Assembly: GCA_964621905.1 (NCBI GenBank)
Contig: CAZUNG010000001.1
Span: forward strand, 358,830-422,829
Source: Ruminococcus_G sp964621905
GTDB taxonomy: Bacteria > Bacillota > Clostridia > Lachnospirales > Lachnospiraceae
Direction of reading: 5' to 3'
DNA: 64,000 nucleotides
Within the stretch, counting starts at the first letter, position 1, and each line of letters begins with the position of its first letter. The notes under the pieces are model-generated. The model was not told the DNA's origin. It worked only from the letters and a program-made list of their open reading frames with translations, and did not search any database. Of this stretch, positions 17,238-25,811 are shown one piece after another. Made by a program: the position numbers and the translations under genes.

Positions 17238-17891
17238 GTGGACGGAAAGGAAATTTCCAAAGCAGTCATCACGAGGTTACCAAGATACTACCGTTATCTG
17301 GGCGAACTGCTGGAGAATGGTGTGGAACGCATCTCGTCCAACGATTTAAGCAAACAGATGAAGGTAACTGCTTCTCAGATTCGTCAGGATCTGAACAACT
17401 TCGGCGGCTTTGGTCAACAGGGGTATGGTTATAATGTGAGGTTTCTCTACAATGAGATTGGCAGAATTTTGGGGCTCGACCATGTACATTCCATGATTAT
17501 CGTCGGCGCCGGCCATTTGGGCCAGGCTCTTGCCAATTACGTGAAATTTGAGAAGCGGGGTTTTAAGATTATCGGTATTTTTGATACTGACCCAAGATTG
17601 AAGGGATGTATGGTACGCGGTATCGGCATTCAGATGCTGGATGAACTCCCTGAGTTTTTGAGGGAGTACAAAGTTGAGATCGCAACACTTACAATTCCGA
17701 AAGACAGTGCGCTCAATGTCGCAGAACTTCTGGTCGCAAACGGCATTAAGGCAATCTGGAATTTTGCACATATCGATTTGAATCTGGTTCTTCCTTCAGA
17801 TATTATCGTTGAAAATGTACATCTGTCAGAAAGTCTGATGCGGCTTTCCTATAACCTGACACATGCGGAAAAAGAACAGAAAGAAATCTAG
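17238..17891 (+). CDS. rex: Redox-sensing transcriptional repressor Rex
   Basis: A 217-residue repressor that senses the NADH/NAD+ ratio and controls fermentation genes. A winged-helix DNA-binding domain occupies residues 1-80 (ATRLPRYYRYL-like start and TASQIRQDLNNFGGFGQQGYGY). A Rossmann domain follows, with the nucleotide motif GAGHLGQAL near residue 90 and FDTDP near 115. The start is a GTG with AGGAGG 8 bases upstream. No convincing Rex operator was found next to its own promoter. A stem-loop separates it from nnr. Confidence 0.95.
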   Translation: MDGKEISKAVITRLPRYYRYLGELLENGVERISSNDLSKQMKVTASQIRQDLNNFGGFGQQGYGYNVRFLYNEIGRILGLDHVHSMIIVGAGHLGQALANYVKFEKRGFKIIGIFDTDPRLKGCMVRGIGIQMLDELPEFLREYKVEIATLTIPKDSALNVAELLVANGIKAIWNFAHIDLNLVLPSDIIVENVHLSESLMRLSYNLTHAEKEQKEI

Positions 17892-17894
17892 AGG

Positions 17895-17944
17895 ATGTTG
17901 TACCTGCGGATGCGAGAAGGCGGATCGGGTACAACATTATTTTG
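17895..17944 (+). terminator. Stem-loop after rex
   Basis: A perfect 10-bp stem pairs ATGTTGTACC (17895-17904) with GGTACAACAT (17928-17937) around a 23-base loop, followed by TATTTTG. The large loop makes it a moderate terminator. Confidence 0.55.
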
Positions 17945-17961
17945 CTTTTGGGAGGTATTGT

Positions 17962-19485
17962 ATGAAACGTGTTGTGACCATACAGCAGATGAAGCAGGCA
18001 GACGAATATACGATCAGGCGGATGGGCATTCCGTCACTGGTACTTATGGAACGTGCCGCACTTGCCTGTGTGGAAGTCCTCAAACAGGAATTTCCTCTAA
18101 CGCGGGTTTTGGTACTGTGCGGAACCGGCAATAACGGGGGAGACGGGCTCGCCATCGGACGCATCCTGCATCTGGCAGGATATGATGTTTCCATATACCT
18201 GACAGGAAATGACGCGCATCGCAGCGAAGAAAACAAAACCCAGAAAGAAATTGCAGAAAATTATGGTACAACCTTTGTAAACAACCCGGACCCGGCTGAA
18301 TATACTACTATTGTAGATTCTGTTTTCGGTATCGGTTTGTCCCGGGAATTGTCACCTGAATACCGTGCGTTGTTTCAAAAAATCAATGCAGCCAGCGCAA
18401 AAGTACTGGCCGTTGATATCCCTTCGGGTGTACACGGAAACACTGCTGAAATATTAGGAGAAGCCATCAGGGCAGATGTGACAGTTACTTTTGCATTTCA
18501 AAAGCCCGGGCTTTTGATGTATCCCGGAGCCGATTTTGCCGGAAGACTGAAAGTCTGTGATATCGGAATCTACGAATCAGAACCTATGAATTGCCGTCCG
18601 GATATTCACCAGCTGGAAAACAAAGACCGGTCCTGGATAAAACGCCGGGATCCGGGAGGAAATAAAGGAACCTTTGGGAAAGTCCTGCTGATTGCAGGCT
18701 CCGTAAATATGAGCGGTGCGTCTTATCTGAGCGGAATGGCCTGTTTTTTGATGGGGGCAGGGATGGTAAAGATCCACACGGTGAAGGAAAACCGTGTAAT
18801 CCTGCAGCAGCAGTTTCCAGAAGCGATGCTCTCGGTATATGATGAGACAGACCCCAATCTCCCGGGACTTGACGATGCGATAAAATGGGCGGACGTGATC
18901 GGCATCGGTCCCGGAATCGGGACCTCACAGACCGCAGAAACACTGTTAAACCATGTACTTGCATCCAGCCGGATTCCGCTTGTGATCGATGCGGACGGAC
19001 TAAACCTGCTCTCCGGGAACATGGACAGGCTGAAACAGATCAAATGCCCCTGCATCATAACGCCGCATCTCGGTGAAATGGGCAGACTGACCCGGATGAA
19101 TATTTCACAGATTCAAAAAAACCGTCTGAAGACAGCGTCTGATTTTGCCCTGGCACATCATGTTGTCTGTGTGCTGAAAGATGCACGGACAGTCATTGCG
19201 GATCCAGACGGAAAGATGTTCATCAACACGACGGGAAACAGCGGAATGGCAACAGCCGGAAGCGGCGATGTGCTGACAGGCATGATTCTTGGACTTTTAT
19301 CCCAGGGCACGCCAGTCCTGGAAGCCGCGGCACTCGGAACTTATCTGCATGGATGTGCCGGCGATGCAGCCTGCCGCAGACTGGGAGCGGCCTCTGTGAT
19401 GGCCGGAAATCTTCTGGAAGAAATCCCAAAATGTTTAACGGGTGAAAGTCAGAATACGAAAGAACATACTTGGAGGAAACTATGA
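17962..19485 (+). CDS. nnr: Bifunctional NAD(P)H-hydrate epimerase/dehydratase
   Basis: A 507-residue repair enzyme that restores damaged NAD(P)H hydrates. The N-terminal YjeF epimerase domain carries MERAALAC and GTGNNGGDGLAIGR near residue 55. The C-terminal ribokinase-like ADP-dependent dehydratase domain carries KGTFGKVLLIAGS (about residue 235), GIGPGIG, VIDADGLN and the late NTTGNSGMATAGSGDVLTG. I start at 17962 because GGGAGG lies 7 bases upstream, rather than at an in-frame start inside rex. The stop overlaps the alr start as ATGA, indicating translational coupling. Confidence 0.94.
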   Translation: MKRVVTIQQMKQADEYTIRRMGIPSLVLMERAALACVEVLKQEFPLTRVLVLCGTGNNGGDGLAIGRILHLAGYDVSIYLTGNDAHRSEENKTQKEIAENYGTTFVNNPDPAEYTTIVDSVFGIGLSRELSPEYRALFQKINAASAKVLAVDIPSGVHGNTAEILGEAIRADVTVTFAFQKPGLLMYPGADFAGRLKVCDIGIYESEPMNCRPDIHQLENKDRSWIKRRDPGGNKGTFGKVLLIAGSVNMSGASYLSGMACFLMGAGMVKIHTVKENRVILQQQFPEAMLSVYDETDPNLPGLDDAIKWADVIGIGPGIGTSQTAETLLNHVLASSRIPLVIDADGLNLLSGNMDRLKQIKCPCIITPHLGEMGRLTRMNISQIQKNRLKTASDFALAHHVVCVLKDARTVIADPDGKMFINTTGNSGMATAGSGDVLTGMILGLLSQGTPVLEAAALGTYLHGCAGDAACRRLGAASVMAGNLLEEIPKCLTGESQNTKEHTWRKL

Positions 19486-20627
19486 AATCAGACAGCAGAA
19501 TCGTTGCAATGATTAATCTGAACGCGATAGAAGAGAACTTCCGGCAGATGCGGGCGAATATGAAAACTGATACAAAAATGATTGCCGTTATCAAAGCAGA
19601 TGGTTACGGCCATGGCGCCGTGAGAATTGCCCGGCTTGCTGAAGCTTATGATTATCTATGGGGATTCGCAGTTGCGACAACACAGGAGGCTGTTGAACTG
19701 CGGGAACACGGGATAAAAAAACCGGTGTTAATCCTGGGCTTTGTCTTTGAAGAAGATTATGAGACAATCGTACGATATGAGCTCAGACCAACTGTCTTCA
19801 CGCTTTCAATGGCAAAGAAGCTTTCCAATGCCGCAGCACAGATACAAAGAACGGTCCATGTACATATTGCACTGGATACCGGTATGAGTCGTATTGGTTT
19901 TTCGGACACCGAGGACAGCGTCCGTCAAATTGGCAGAATCTCAGAACTCCCCTGGATTGCCATTGAGGGGATGTTCACACATTTTGCAAGGGCTGATGAA
20001 ACTTCGCTGAAACCTGCCCGGATACAGCTTGAGCGGTACCTCCGCTTTCAATCCATGCTCGAGAAAGCCGGAATTGACGTCGGTTTGATGCACGTAAGCA
20101 ACAGCGCCGGCATCATGCAGTTTCCTGAGGCCAATATGGATCTGGTCCGTGCCGGCATCAGCATTTACGGACTTTATCCATCGGACGAAGTTTCAAGGGA
20201 ACCGGTGCATCTGACACCTGCCATGAGCCTGATCAGCCATATTTCCTATATCAAGACACTGGATGCAGGAGTGGCAGTCAGTTACGGGGGTACATATATT
20301 ACAGAAAAGAAAACAAAAGTCGCCACGATACCGGTAGGATATGCAGATGGCTATGCAAGAACGCTGTCCAACAAGGGGTATGTACTGATTCGCGGAAAAC
20401 GCGCACCGATTATCGGTCGTATCTGTATGGACCAGTTCATGGCTGACGTTACACAGATAGAAGGTGTGCAGGAATTTGACCAGGTAACGCTGCTGGGACA
20501 AGATGGTTCACAGCAGATCACAATGGAACTTCTGGGCGATCTGTCCGGGCGGTTTAATTATGAATTTGCGTGCTGTATCAACAAACGGGTGCCGCGCATC
20601 TATATGAAAGATGGCAATATTGAATAA
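19482..20627 (+). CDS. alr: Alanine racemase
   Basis: A 381-residue PLP enzyme interconverting L- and D-alanine for peptidoglycan. The PLP lysine lies in MIAVIKADGYGHGAV near residue 39. The catalytic tyrosine lies in AVSYGGTYIT near 266, followed by the typical PVGYADGYAR and GRICMDQFM. GGAGG lies 5 bases before the ATG at 19482; a TTG four codons earlier is less likely. The ATG overlaps the nnr stop. The downstream gene is a MazF-like toxin, a common Firmicutes neighbour. Confidence 0.96.
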   Translation: MKSDSRIVAMINLNAIEENFRQMRANMKTDTKMIAVIKADGYGHGAVRIARLAEAYDYLWGFAVATTQEAVELREHGIKKPVLILGFVFEEDYETIVRYELRPTVFTLSMAKKLSNAAAQIQRTVHVHIALDTGMSRIGFSDTEDSVRQIGRISELPWIAIEGMFTHFARADETSLKPARIQLERYLRFQSMLEKAGIDVGLMHVSNSAGIMQFPEANMDLVRAGISIYGLYPSDEVSREPVHLTPAMSLISHISYIKTLDAGVAVSYGGTYITEKKTKVATIPVGYADGYARTLSNKGYVLIRGKRAPIIGRICMDQFMADVTQIEGVQEFDQVTLLGQDGSQQITMELLGDLSGRFNYEFACCINKRVPRIYMKDGNIE

Positions 20628-20684
20628 CACCAGAGAAATATGGAAATACTATGGCTAGAACATAGGAATCGGAGTGTGAATGGT

Positions 20685-21032
20685 GTGGTTATTAAACGCG
20701 GTGATATCTTTTATGCGGACTTAAGACCGGTAGTAGGAAGTGAACAGGGCGGTATCCGTCCCGTACTGATTATACAGAATGACATTGGAAACAAGCACAG
20801 CCCCACAGTGATCTGTGCTGCAATCACATCCAAGATGAATAAGGCAAAACTGCCTACGCATATTGAAATTGATGCATCATCGTATGCGATTGTGAAAGAT
20901 TCTGTTATTTTGCTGGAACAGCTTCGTACGATTGACAAACAACGGTTAAAAGATAAAGTGTGCCATCTGGATTCAGATCTGCTCAAACAAGTCAACAAAG
21001 CTCTTTGTATTAGTCTTGAACTTTCTACATAA
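20685..21032 (+). CDS. mazF: MazF/PemK-type endoribonuclease
   Basis: A 115-residue protein closely resembling Bacillus NdoA, an mRNA interferase cutting at short RNA motifs. Conserved stretches include KRGDIFYADL, PVVGSEQGGIRPVLIIQND, AAITSKMNKAKLPTH and DSVILLEQLRTIDKQRL. I choose the GTG at 20685, with GGAG 10 bases upstream, because it gives the family start (MVIKRGD) and length; an ATG at 20640 would add 15 atypical residues. In Bacillus an antitoxin gene lies between alr and this gene. Here only 57 bases separate them, so no antitoxin is visible. Confidence 0.93.
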   Translation: MVIKRGDIFYADLRPVVGSEQGGIRPVLIIQNDIGNKHSPTVICAAITSKMNKAKLPTHIEIDASSYAIVKDSVILLEQLRTIDKQRLKDKVCHLDSDLLKQVNKALCISLELST

Positions 21033-21044
21033 AGGGAGTCCATA

Positions 21045-21073
21045 TTGACGAATGGAATGGATAATGGTATATT
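21045..21073 (+). promoter_or_regulatory. Sigma-A promoter for the CNNM/CorC gene
   Basis: TTGACG (21045-21050) and TATATT (21068-21073) with a 17-base spacer, about 40 bases before the ATG at 21113. Confidence 0.65.
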
Positions 21074-21112
21074 TTTAATGACAAAAGATGAGTGAATATA
21101 AAGGAGTAATAC

Positions 21113-22474
21113 ATGGATGATGGCAGCAGCCCTTTACCCGGGGCTCTAATTTTTCTTATTTTTACGATTGCGAGTGTTGTGATGAATACCTTTCGGGCGG
21201 CACTTTTGAATATCAGTGAAAGTAACGCCCAAAAAGAGGCGGCGAACGGAAATGAAAAGTATTCTTATATGCTGCGGCTGATAGAAGAACCGTTTTTGCT
21301 GAACAGTACGGCACAGGTCGTTACAATGCTGTTCGGCATAACTGCCGGGCTTTTGGTTGTCAGGAGGTTTTCCGGCTATTTTCATGGAATTGTTACGCCA
21401 TACATAACAAGTGCTCCGGGGTGGGTGATATCCGGAATTCTCATCGTACTGGTACTGCTGGTCCTGTCCATTTCTGTAGGGTATCTTGCACCTCAGAAAA
21501 TAGGATCCTATCATGCGGAAAGCTGTTCGGTTAAACTTGTCGGTGCCGTTCGTTTTACCATAATGGTCATGACACCGGTTACATTTTTTCTGAACAAAAC
21601 GGCAAATGGCATTGTACGCCTGTTCGGCATCGATCCTTACCATTATCAGGATGATGTGACGGAAGACGAGATCATTGATCTGGTAGATGAAGCTCATGAG
21701 CAGGGAGTGATTCTTGAAAGTGAAGCCGAGATGATCCAGAATATTATGGAGTTCGGCGATAAGACGGCGCGTGATATTATGACGCACAGAAAAAATGTCA
21801 ATGCAATCGAGGCCTCCACTACATTGGCAGAGGCAATGGCATTTATGCTGGAGAACAGCAATACACGTTATCCTGTTTACCATGAGACAATTGACAATAT
21901 CATCGGAATCATACACATGAAAGATGCTGCCATTCAGATGATTAAACACAATCAGCAGGATGCTCCGGTGTGCGAGATTAATCATCTCGTCAGATATGTC
22001 GGTTTCATTCCGGAAACACGCAATATTGACTCAATTTTCAAAGCCATGCAGGCAAAAAAAGTTCATATGACAATCGTCATCGATGAATACGGCCAGACAT
22101 CCGGTATCGTGACGATGGAAGATATCCTTGAAGAAATCGTCGGAAACATTCTGGACGAGTATGACGACAGTGATGATTTTATACAGCCTCAGTTTGATGA
22201 CAGCATGCTGATGGATGGTCTTACTCCGCTGGAACAGGTCGGTGAAGTACTGGGACTGGATTTTGACGATCAGGAATTTGAGACACTCAACGGATATCTG
22301 ACCTCACTGCTCGGCCATATCCCGACAGAAGAGGACAAAGAAGTGGAAGCGTTTGGTTACCGCTTTCAGATTCTGGTAGTAGAAGACAATATCATACAGA
22401 AATTACGTGTAACCAAATTACAGCAGGAAGAGAGAGAGGACACATGTCAGGACATTCAAAATTCGCAAATATAA
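21113..22474 (+). CDS. CNNM/CorC-type hemolysin family membrane protein
   Basis: A 453-residue membrane protein with an N-terminal DUF21 (CNNM) domain of about four helices (residues 5-175). Two CBS domains follow (about 205-330; REDIMTHRKN-like motif ARDIMTHRKNVNAIE, and IVIDEYGQTSGIVTMEDILEEIVG), then a C-terminal CorC_HlyC domain. Relatives are linked to Mg2+ or Co2+ export and resistance; the hemolysin label is historic. AAAGGAG lies 6 bases before the ATG. Its end overlaps yebC by 31 bases, an unusually long overlap suggesting coupled translation. Confidence 0.9.
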   Translation: MDDGSSPLPGALIFLIFTIASVVMNTFRAALLNISESNAQKEAANGNEKYSYMLRLIEEPFLLNSTAQVVTMLFGITAGLLVVRRFSGYFHGIVTPYITSAPGWVISGILIVLVLLVLSISVGYLAPQKIGSYHAESCSVKLVGAVRFTIMVMTPVTFFLNKTANGIVRLFGIDPYHYQDDVTEDEIIDLVDEAHEQGVILESEAEMIQNIMEFGDKTARDIMTHRKNVNAIEASTTLAEAMAFMLENSNTRYPVYHETIDNIIGIIHMKDAAIQMIKHNQQDAPVCEINHLVRYVGFIPETRNIDSIFKAMQAKKVHMTIVIDEYGQTSGIVTMEDILEEIVGNILDEYDDSDDFIQPQFDDSMLMDGLTPLEQVGEVLGLDFDDQEFETLNGYLTSLLGHIPTEEDKEVEAFGYRFQILVVEDNIIQKLRVTKLQQEEREDTCQDIQNSQI

Positions 22475-23172
22475 AACACAAAAAAGAAAAAAATGATGCA
22501 AAAAAAGGAAAAGTGTTTACTATTATCGGGCGTGAGATCGTGGTTGCAGTCAAAGAGGGCGGACCAGATCCGGCCAACAACAGCAAACTGCGCGATGTGA
22601 TCGCAAAAGCCAAAGCCAATAACATGCCGAATGATACCATCGACCGCGGAATTAAAAAGGCAGCCGGTGATGCCAACGCTTCCAATTATGAATATATCAC
22701 GTATGAAGGCTATGGACCAAACGGAATCGCTATCATCGTTGACGCGCTGACGGACAATAAAAACCGGACCGCAGCAAATGTGCGAAGCGCATTCACAAAA
22801 GGAAACGGAAATATCGGTACCCCCGGCTGTGTATCTTTTATGTTTGACAAAAAAGGCCAGATCATCATTTCCAAGGAAGAGTGTGAGCAAGATCCGGACG
22901 ACCTTATGATGACGGCGCTTGATGCGGGCGCAGAAGACTTTGTCGAGGAAGAGGACAGTTATGAGATTTTGACAAATCCGGATGACTTCTCGGCAGTGCG
23001 CGAAGCACTCGAAAAAGAGGGCATCTTAATGGCTTCAGCAGAAGTGACGATGATTCCGCAGACATGGGTTGAACTCGACGATGAGACCGCAGTGAAAAAT
23101 CTTCAGAAAACACTGGATCTTCTGGAAGATGACGATGATGTACAGTATGTATATCACAACTGGGACGAGTAA
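22444..23172 (+). CDS. yebC: YebC/PmpR family regulator or translation factor
   Basis: A 242-residue protein with the family start MSGHSKFANIKHKKEKNDAK, followed by the conserved DPANNSKLRDVIAKAKANNMP and YEGYGPNGIAIIVDALTDN. YebC proteins were described as DNA-binding regulators, and some are now reported to relieve ribosome stalling at proline-rich stretches. The start lies inside the end of the previous gene with GAAGAGAGAGGA upstream. An acidic C-terminus (LLEDDDDVQYVYHNWDE) is typical. Confidence 0.94.
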   Translation: MSGHSKFANIKHKKEKNDAKKGKVFTIIGREIVVAVKEGGPDPANNSKLRDVIAKAKANNMPNDTIDRGIKKAAGDANASNYEYITYEGYGPNGIAIIVDALTDNKNRTAANVRSAFTKGNGNIGTPGCVSFMFDKKGQIIISKEECEQDPDDLMMTALDAGAEDFVEEEDSYEILTNPDDFSAVREALEKEGILMASAEVTMIPQTWVELDDETAVKNLQKTLDLLEDDDDVQYVYHNWDE

Positions 23173-23226
23173 GAGCATAAAATTCTTTCATGCGCACATA
23201 CTATCTCAAAAAAGGAGTATCTGCAC

Positions 23227-23871
23227 ATGGAAAATACAACTAAGACCGGTAATATGGCAGAATTGCAGTCAAGCATTCAGCTGCTGACAATTATCGGTGA
23301 GATCGAGGGACATGAGGCGCTTCCTGAACGCTCCAAGACAACGAAATACGAACATATTCTTCCGCGTCTGGCCATGGTGGAGGACAATGACAGTATCGAG
23401 GGGATGCTGATCCTCTTGAACACGGTGGGCGGAGATGTGGAAGCCGGTCTTGCCATTGCAGAGATGATCGCATCTCTTGGCAAACCAACAGTCTCGCTGG
23501 TTCTGGGAGGCGGACATTCCATCGGTGTCCCGCTTGCAGTATCATCCAACTATTCGTTTATCGTGCCGAGTGCTACCATGGTGATTCACCCGGTGCGCTC
23601 CAACGGGATGTTCATCGGTGTCGCACAGTCTTACCGCAATATTGAAAAGACGCAGGACAGAATCACTGATTTCGTATCCGGTCACTCAAACATCTCACAG
23701 CAGCGACTGGAAGAGCTGATGCTGGACACGGGTATGCTGGTCAAGGATGTCGGAACAATGCTTGACGGAAAAGAAGCTGTACGCGAAGGTCTGATCGATG
23801 AGGTCGGCGGAATCAGCAAGGCTCTTGCTAAACTGAGAGAATTGATTGAACAGAAAAAACAGAACGCATAA
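23227..23871 (+). CDS. ClpP-class serine protease (TepA/YmfB-like)
   Basis: A 214-residue cytosolic protein of the ClpP/crotonase fold resembling Bacillus TepA. Oxyanion-type glycines occur in LLNTVGGDVEAGLAIAEMI. The nucleophile is in LGGGHSIGVPLAVS, where the serine context is GHSIG rather than the ClpP GMAAS, and a histidine follows in TMVIHPVR. The absence of a signal peptide and the alternative serine motif distinguish it from true ClpP. TepA is located near spoIIIE in Bacillus; here an ftsK/spoIIIE gene lies 4 kb downstream. AAAAGGAG lies about 8 bases before the ATG. Confidence 0.88.
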   Translation: MENTTKTGNMAELQSSIQLLTIIGEIEGHEALPERSKTTKYEHILPRLAMVEDNDSIEGMLILLNTVGGDVEAGLAIAEMIASLGKPTVSLVLGGGHSIGVPLAVSSNYSFIVPSATMVIHPVRSNGMFIGVAQSYRNIEKTQDRITDFVSGHSNISQQRLEELMLDTGMLVKDVGTMLDGKEAVREGLIDEVGGISKALAKLRELIEQKKQNA

Positions 23872-23884
23872 CAGCTGATTTCAG

Positions 23885-23912
23885 AAAGTGCCTGATGATA
23901 AGGCACTTTTTT
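23885..23912 (+). terminator. Intrinsic terminator after the TepA-like gene
   Basis: An 8-bp perfect stem (23885-23892 with 23902-23909) is followed by a run of T to 23912. Confidence 0.85.
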
Positions 23913-23994
23913 CCATGTCTTTTGCTGAGGTTGCTGGCATAATCGAAGTCCGTACCGTATATAGTTAGATGAATAACGATACTTTGAGGTCGGT

Positions 23995-25383
23995 ATGGAA
24001 AAAGCCGCAGAAATTTTGAGACGGATTGATGATATCGTATGGGGCCCGGCGATGATCGTCTTTATCTTGGGGACAGGGATCTGGCTGATGATAAAGATGA
24101 GATTTCTGCCTGTCCGCAATCTGGGATATGCGTTAAAGTGCGTGCTCGGACGGGATTCCAGAACAAAAGAGAGTCACGCCGGAGATATTTCATCTTTCTC
24201 CTCGCTGATGACGGAACTCGCGGCCACGATCGGAACTGGAAATATTGTAGGTGTTGCCACCGCGATGGTTTTAGGCGGTCCCGGTGCTCTGCTGTGGATG
24301 ATGCTGTCTGCACTGACTGGTTTCTCCACAAAGTTCGCGGAGAGTATGTTGTCCGTCAAATACCGTGTCGTCAATGAGCAGGGTGAAATATCCGGCGGTC
24401 CCATGTATACAATGTGCCAGGCGTTTCCGAACAATCGGCTCGGACAGCTGTTCGGTACCATGTTTGCTGTCTTTGCCGTCTTTGCATCTTTTGGCATTGG
24501 AAATATGACCCAGTCAAACTCCATTGCCTCTGCAATGAAGGAGACGTTCGGTATCTCGGAAGGCCTGACAGGACTGGCCGCCACTCTGTTCGCAATCTTC
24601 GCGATTTTAGGAGGCATCAAGTCTATCTCACGGGTGACACAGGTTCTCGTGCCTTGTATGGCAGTTTTCTATATGGCAGGCGCTCTGGCAGTGATCGCCA
24701 TGAATATCGAAAACCTTCCGCAGGGTATTGCGGCAATCGTTACCATGGCTTTTTCCCCCCGCGCTGCTGCCGGAGGAATGGGCGGCACGCTCGTCGTGTC
24801 TGCACAGCAGGCACTTCGCTGGGGGGTCTCAAGAGGAGTATTCTCCAATGAGGCAGGTCTTGGAGCCGCCGGAATCAGCGCAGCAGCAGCCAATACCGAC
24901 GATCCGGTAAGACAGGGCTATATCAGTATGACCGGCGTGTTTTTCGACACGATCGTCATCTGCCTGGTGACAGGCCTTGCTCTGTCGGCATCCGGTGTAC
25001 TTGGTACAACCGATGCTTCCGGTGCACTGGTAACAGGATCTGCGCTGACCATTGCCGCTTTTTCTACCACCTTTGGAAACTGGGGCGGTTATCTGGTCAG
25101 TATCGGCATTGCACTGTTTGCATTTGCGACGATCATTGCCTGGGAATACCAGGGTGAAAAAGCTTTTGAATTTCTGGTAAAAAAAACAAAATACTGTATT
25201 GTCTATCGGTTTCTTTACGCATTGGCTGTATTTCTGGGGGCTACCTGTGCCCTGGATGTGGTCTGGGATTTTTCCGACATCATGAATGCACTGATGGCGG
25301 TTCCAAATCTGATCTGTGTCTTACTGCTGTCAAAAACTGTGACAGATGAGATGATGAAACATCAAACACTGATGAAGAAATAA
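23995..25383 (+). CDS. AGCS family alanine:cation symporter
   Basis: A 462-residue membrane transporter taking up alanine or glycine with Na+ or H+. The family core is clear: ELAATIGTGNIVGVATAMVLGGPGALLWMM near residues 75-105, KFAESMLSVKYR, GGPMYTM and the later RGVFSNEAGLGAAGISAAAA. About ten hydrophobic segments are visible. The ATG at 23995 has GAGG about 6 bases upstream. It stands alone behind a terminator; 428 bp without an intact gene follow. It could supply alanine for the racemase encoded upstream, which is inference. Confidence 0.93.
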   Translation: MEKAAEILRRIDDIVWGPAMIVFILGTGIWLMIKMRFLPVRNLGYALKCVLGRDSRTKESHAGDISSFSSLMTELAATIGTGNIVGVATAMVLGGPGALLWMMLSALTGFSTKFAESMLSVKYRVVNEQGEISGGPMYTMCQAFPNNRLGQLFGTMFAVFAVFASFGIGNMTQSNSIASAMKETFGISEGLTGLAATLFAIFAILGGIKSISRVTQVLVPCMAVFYMAGALAVIAMNIENLPQGIAAIVTMAFSPRAAAGGMGGTLVVSAQQALRWGVSRGVFSNEAGLGAAGISAAAANTDDPVRQGYISMTGVFFDTIVICLVTGLALSASGVLGTTDASGALVTGSALTIAAFSTTFGNWGGYLVSIGIALFAFATIIAWEYQGEKAFEFLVKKTKYCIVYRFLYALAVFLGATCALDVVWDFSDIMNALMAVPNLICVLLLSKTVTDEMMKHQTLMKK

Positions 25384-25811
25384 AAAAAAACGAAGCCTGG
25401 AGGAATATATGGAATAAAATACCAACAGTACGATTACGCGTGCCCGGCGTTTTCAGGTTATTCTGTCAGGTTCCCGGGCAGATTTTCTGTGCTCTGCAAT
25501 CCTTGAGGGAGGATCTGTTTTTCAGTTTCCTATCACAATCCCTTTATCCGCGCGGGAATCCTGGATTTTACGTCCCCCAGCCTTCTTGGGAGCGGACATG
25601 CCCTGACTGGACAGATTACCGGTATCATCCTTATCTTTGAGATGATTTATGAACGTCTGCTGAAACGGCAGGGAGCAAAGGCCACCGTGCATGATAACAT
25701 GGAAAGACTGTGCTGCAAGATGTTTTCATTGTATTTATCGATCTATATTCACGAAACATACAGGATGTGTTATACTATTGCATGGTATTTAAGAATACAG
25801 GAGGGATAACA
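25384..25811 (+). pseudogene. Gene-free 428-bp stretch with a possible membrane-protein relic
   Basis: No intact gene is present. From about 25507 one frame reads through roughly 100 codons without a proper start. It includes AGILDFTSPSLLGSGHALTG and then a hydrophobic ITGIILIFEMIYERLLKR. An Shine-Dalgarno-like GGAGG at 25399 precedes an ATG that meets a stop after one codon. This looks like the decayed end of a membrane protein, but I cannot name the family. The last 80 bases are the leader of the M18 peptidase gene. Confidence 0.35.
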
